From: Pleurocapsa sp. MO_226.B13
Lineage (GTDB): Bacteria; Cyanobacteriota; Cyanobacteriia; Cyanobacteriales; Xenococcaceae
Assembly (NCBI GenBank): GCA_030064795.1
Contig: JASJEI010000450.1
Coordinates: 1-8,947 of the forward strand
Direction: 5' to 3'
Length of the DNA stretch: 8,947 nt
Of this stretch, positions 6,164 to 8,947 are shown piece after piece. The notes beneath the pieces are model-generated. The model did no database searches, was not told the origin of the DNA, and saw only the letters and a list, made by a program, of their open reading frames with translations. Within the stretch, counting starts at the first letter, position 1, and the number at the start of each line of letters is the position of its first letter. A program made the position numbers and the translations under genes.

Positions 6164-8440
6164 TTGAATCAATTTCCATCGGCTCTTGAATATTTACCAA
6201 ATCTTGAAAACCTGCCGTTAATTCTAGCAGGGCCAATTTTACGTCAGACAAAAGCAGATAGCGTTACAGTTTGGTTAGCATTAAAAGAATCGCGATCGCT
6301 CCAGTTAAAGATCTACGAAACAACAAATAAAGGAAAAAAGATCGGTAAAACTATACTCCAAGGCAGAAGAGACACGATTAAGCTAGGTCAAAATCTACAT
6401 ATAGTTGCAGTCACCGCCAAAGCCCAAACTGAATTGCTGCAACCAGATAAAATTTATGCATATAATCTCTACAGCGATGGCGAGAGTATCATCGATAGGC
6501 TCGATAGCGATCGCCACAGCATCAGTTACTTTCCCCATCAGCTACCGACTTTCGCTTTACCACCAGCAGATTTAAACGATCTCAAAATCGTCCATGGTTC
6601 TTGTCGCAAACCCCACGGTGGAGGTAGAGATGCTTTACCTTTTATAGATCGGATGCTCTTGGCATCGGCAAATTTACCGAGAGAAAGACCCCATCAGCTA
6701 TTTCTGACAGGCGATCAAATATATGGTGACGATGTTGCCGATCCCCTTCTCTGGCTAGGACAAGGAATAAATAAGCTACTGTTGCGTTGGTCGGAAGAGT
6801 TGCCGATGATGGTAGATACAATGTCAGCCGACCAATTGTTACCTGGTAAACGAACCGCAATTGCCGAAGGCGAAGCTGGTTTGACGGCAATGTTACACGG
6901 AAAACAAGAAAAAGCCAAAAGCCATTTGTTTAGCTTTGGTGAATATGCTGCTATTTATTTGTTAGCTTGGTCGCCAGTCTTGATGAGCGATCGCTTTCCC
7001 AAGGGCGATAATCTGTTTAAAGACAGCAAACATTCTCGTCATTGGCAAGAAGAAATAGACGAGATCGAGAGTTTAAGGGGAGATTTAAACCAGGTTAGGA
7101 GAGGTTTGGCTAATATTCCCGTCTATACAATCTGTGACGACCACGATATCAGCGATGACTGGTATCTAAATCGTGAATGGTGCGATCGCGTCTTGAGCAA
7201 GCCTCTGGGTAAAAGAGTTGTCCAAAATGGACTGTTGGCTTATGCTTTGTTTCAGGCTTGGGGAAATACCCCCGAACAATTTGAGCCTGGGACTTCAGGA
7301 GACAAACTACTAACCCTGGCTTCTCGATGGCTAGCTTCCCAAGGACAAGATCTAGCTGCAAAAGCAGAATGCGATCGCTATCTAGGTATTCCCCCAACAA
7401 ACGAGTCAACGGGTTTACCCCAGTTCCAACAGGATCGAAATGTCTTGATTCTCTCGCGAGATAGAGAGGCTATTGCTTGGCACTATCATCTTCGCAGCAG
7501 CAACCACGAGGTAATTGTTCTCGATACCCGTACTTGGCGGGGTTATCCTCCAGGAGAAGACCAAAAAATCCAACCACCAATGCTGTTGTCTCCCCAGGCT
7601 TTTCAACAACAGTTAGAAACACCCCTACAACAAAATCAATCCGCAGTCGAAGCCACGATAGTGATTTTACCGACAAATTTGGTGGCTTTAGGAATTATCG
7701 ATCGCGTTCAGCAGTTTGAATTAAGTCGCGATCGTGTATTTAGCAGCGACGTTGGCGATTCCTGGAACTTCGATCCAAAAGCTTTTACCCAGTTGTTGCT
7801 GACTCTCTGCCAACAGCGTCAGCGGGTAATTATCTTATCGGGAGACATTCACTACAGTTGTGCGGTGCGTCTTACCCACTGGTTTCACGAACCTCTCCAG
7901 ACTTCTATTTTGGTTCAGCTAACCTCAAGCGCGATTAAAAATTCCGAACCCACAACCCGTTTGATCCATACCAAACTCAAATCTCTGCTACCCGAACCAA
8001 GCGAACGTTGGCTGGGCTGGCAAGAGCCATTTAAACTACAAAAGTTAACTAATTCCTGGGGACGCAAACCGCATTTTAAGCCTAAACAACCCCTTCCTGA
8101 TTGGCAATATCGTACTCAGTGGTGTAAAAGACAATCTGCCCAGTCATTACCTTGGCAAGAGGTTCCCCAAAGCAATAGTGAAACTAATCTGTGGCAGAAG
8201 TTAATCAGCAGTTTAATCTCATGGTTGTGGCGCAATCGTTGGTTACAAGAAGGTTCAGAAGTAATTGGCAGAAACAACCTGAGTTTAGTTAAGTTTCAAT
8301 GGTCAACAACCAAAATGGTAATTCAGGAAACTTACTGGCATCCTACCTGGAAAGATACTGGTATAGTCAAAAGCCAATACAAAATTTCTCTGGCATTAGA
8401 TCCTCTACCGCCTTTACCAAAGCCCTTCAATTACTTTTAA
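6164..8440 (+). CDS. PhoD-like metallophosphatase (alkaline phosphatase D family)
   Basis: This 758-residue protein carries the calcineurin-like metallophosphatase motifs of the PhoD group, which hydrolyse phosphate esters with a bound metal centre. They are HGSCRKP (144-150), LTGDQIYGDD (181-190), CDDHDISDDW (from about 324, with Asp325, Asp326, His327 and Asp328), LDTRTWRGY (453-461) and SGDIHYS (559-565, with Asp561 and His563). An N-terminal beta domain (LPLILAGPILRQT, about 17-29) precedes the catalytic part, as in PhoD. The C-terminal 150 or so residues are Trp-rich and I do not recognise them. No twin-arginine or other signal peptide is visible, unlike the secreted PhoD of Bacillus, so a cytoplasmic location is likely. 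The start is TTG: a TGA at 6158-6160 closes the frame upstream and no ATG occurs near the N-terminus. Five HIP1 sites mark it as resident DNA. The substrate is unknown. Confidence 0.88.
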   Translation: MNQFPSALEYLPNLENLPLILAGPILRQTKADSVTVWLALKESRSLQLKIYETTNKGKKIGKTILQGRRDTIKLGQNLHIVAVTAKAQTELLQPDKIYAYNLYSDGESIIDRLDSDRHSISYFPHQLPTFALPPADLNDLKIVHGSCRKPHGGGRDALPFIDRMLLASANLPRERPHQLFLTGDQIYGDDVADPLLWLGQGINKLLLRWSEELPMMVDTMSADQLLPGKRTAIAEGEAGLTAMLHGKQEKAKSHLFSFGEYAAIYLLAWSPVLMSDRFPKGDNLFKDSKHSRHWQEEIDEIESLRGDLNQVRRGLANIPVYTICDDHDISDDWYLNREWCDRVLSKPLGKRVVQNGLLAYALFQAWGNTPEQFEPGTSGDKLLTLASRWLASQGQDLAAKAECDRYLGIPPTNESTGLPQFQQDRNVLILSRDREAIAWHYHLRSSNHEVIVLDTRTWRGYPPGEDQKIQPPMLLSPQAFQQQLETPLQQNQSAVEATIVILPTNLVALGIIDRVQQFELSRDRVFSSDVGDSWNFDPKAFTQLLLTLCQQRQRVIILSGDIHYSCAVRLTHWFHEPLQTSILVQLTSSAIKNSEPTTRLIHTKLKSLLPEPSERWLGWQEPFKLQKLTNSWGRKPHFKPKQPLPDWQYRTQWCKRQSAQSLPWQEVPQSNSETNLWQKLISSLISWLWRNRWLQEGSEVIGRNNLSLVKFQWSTTKMVIQETYWHPTWKDTGIVKSQYKISLALDPLPPLPKPFNYF

Positions 8441-8491
8441 CTTTTAAGATTTATATTAATCCCATGTCTGCTGATAAAGAACTAAACCTGA

Positions 8492-8514
8492 GATTGCTAT
8501 GGTTATTGGCAATC
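8492..8514. promoter_or_regulatory. Inverted repeat between the phosphatase and dioxygenase genes
   Basis: GATTGC (8492-8497) and GCAATC (8509-8514) are perfect inverted arms separated by 11 bases. They sit just upstream of the dioxygenase-like gene. A regulator site is possible, but there is no T-tract to make it a terminator and no recognised consensus. Confidence 0.2.
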
Positions 8515-8537
8515 AGCAAATAGTATCTTTGCCCTTG

Positions 8538-8873
8538 ATGAACCATTTATCCCAACTCCAACACCGTTTTAAAACCAAAGCCAATAAAGCAGTCAAAAAG
8601 GCTACCAAGCTGATTGCTAATCGCACTAGTTTTTCAGGAGGAAATATGTCCATCCACGACCGTGTTGTTTTTGACCTTAAGGGTTACATTGTCATACCAG
8701 CAGTACTTAGTAAGGATGAAGTAGAAGTCATCAAAGAGTTTGTCCTACGCCAAAAAAACGACCCCCAATCGCTACCACCCCATCAACGTCGTTTACCTGG
8801 AGGCCCCTTTGCTCAACTGATCGATCGCCCAGAGGTTATAGAACTCTTGCAAAAGTTTTTTGTGGTATATTAA
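8538..8873 (+). pseudogene. N-terminal fragment of a phytanoyl-CoA dioxygenase (PhyH)-like protein
   Basis: The frame encodes FDLKGYIVIPAVLSKDEVEVI, the usual N-terminal strand and helix of PhyH-type Fe(II)/2-oxoglutarate oxygenases, and continues through RRLPGGPFAQLIDRPEVIELL. It then stops at TAA 8871-8873 after the residues FFVVY. The HxD iron-binding motif and the 2-oxoglutarate-binding half are missing; family members usually have 250-300 residues. The reading frame looks cut after about 110 codons, by deletion or by an insertion that continues past the window. The start is unclear. ATG 8538 (and in-frame ATG 8499) gives a basic N-terminal stretch, while ATG 8646 follows a strong AGGAGG and gives a more typical PhyH start of 75 residues. 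It may be co-transcribed with the phosphatase, as no terminator lies between them. Confidence 0.7.
8636..8641 (+). promoter_or_regulatory. Shine-Dalgarno sequence before ATG 8646
   Basis: AGGAGG, a perfect anti-16S match, ends four bases before ATG 8646 inside the dioxygenase-like frame. It favours 8646 as the real start. The six bases also read as codons for Ser-Gly-Gly in the longer form, so a chance match cannot be excluded. Confidence 0.4.
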
Positions 8874-8947
8874 AGGGTTATTTTTATGTCAATTTTCTGT
8901 AATTAAAATAGTAATAATTTATTGATTTTTTCTCTTGATTCTTGTCC
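8874..8947. other. AT-rich tail after the truncated dioxygenase frame
   Basis: The last 74 bases are strongly AT-rich and contain no continuation of the dioxygenase in any frame I could read. This may be the edge of an inserted element or intergenic DNA beyond a deletion. No terminal repeat can be confirmed from so short a piece. Confidence 0.35.

Larger units (their letters stand above)
2362..7378. repeat. Dispersed GCGATCGC (HIP1) palindromes
   Basis: The octamer GCGATCGC begins at 2362, 4656, 5428, 6292, 6507, 6987, 7182 and 7371. A random 8-mer would be expected about once per 65 kb, so this is strong enrichment and typical of cyanobacterial chromosomes. Five copies lie in the phosphatase gene and two in the STAND gene. 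One is in the IS630 relic and none is in the TnpB element. Confidence 0.9.

Noticed and set aside
7149..7719. Overlapping frames of 64-86 codons on both strands within the phosphatase gene
   Set aside because: The metallophosphatase motifs run through this whole stretch in one frame; the others have no recognisable domains.
8438..8460. An intrinsic terminator after the phosphatase gene
   Set aside because: There is a short direct repeat of CTTTTAA but no stable stem followed by a T-tract.
8299..8523. A 74-codon frame overlapping the end of the phosphatase gene, including a short ORF from ATG 8464
   Set aside because: Most of it is a shifted reading of the phosphatase C-terminus. The free part is 19 codons with no ribosome site or recognised sequence.

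Overview
The window looks like chromosomal DNA of a filamentous or colony-forming cyanobacterium. The palindrome GCGATCGC (HIP1), a cyanobacterial hallmark, occurs eight times. The gene content also fits: a large NB-ARC/WD40 signalling protein with a VMAP-type N-terminal domain, a CsbD-like stress protein, a PhoD-like metallophosphatase, and remnants of several insertion-sequence families.

Layout. (1) Positions 1 to about 1420: a lone TnpB element of the IS200/IS605 superfamily on the minus strand. The TnpB is complete and keeps its RuvC and zinc-finger residues. There is no tnpA. The right end, where an omega RNA would end, lies at the window edge, so any guide sequence is outside. A near-identical second copy of the right-end hairpin lies on the far (upstream) side of the element. 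(2) 1484-5107: a 1207-residue STAND ATPase with fourteen WD40 repeats, enough for two seven-bladed propellers. (3) 5108-5844: no intact gene, but two transposon relics. One is an IS630-type element shrunk to about 286 bp that still has matching ends, flanking TA dinucleotides and the transposase C-terminus. The other is the C-terminal tail of an ISAs1-type transposase. (4) 5845-6027: a CsbD-family gene followed by a good intrinsic terminator. (5) 6164-8440: a PhoD-like metallophosphatase gene with a TTG start, directly preceded in frame by a 16-codon ORF ending in TGA. (6) 8538-8873: the N-terminal part of a phytanoyl-CoA-dioxygenase-like gene that stops before its iron-binding motif, followed by AT-rich DNA.

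The intact genes do not obviously form one pathway. CsbD is closed off by its own terminator, and the STAND gene stands alone. Only the phosphatase and the broken dioxygenase could share a transcript. The main theme is a small chromosomal neighbourhood repeatedly hit by mobile elements. I found no convincing new multi-gene system. The most rewarding points are the duplicated TnpB right-end module, the miniaturised IS630 element, the 14-blade STAND protein without a recognisable effector, and the in-frame stop just upstream of the phosphatase.
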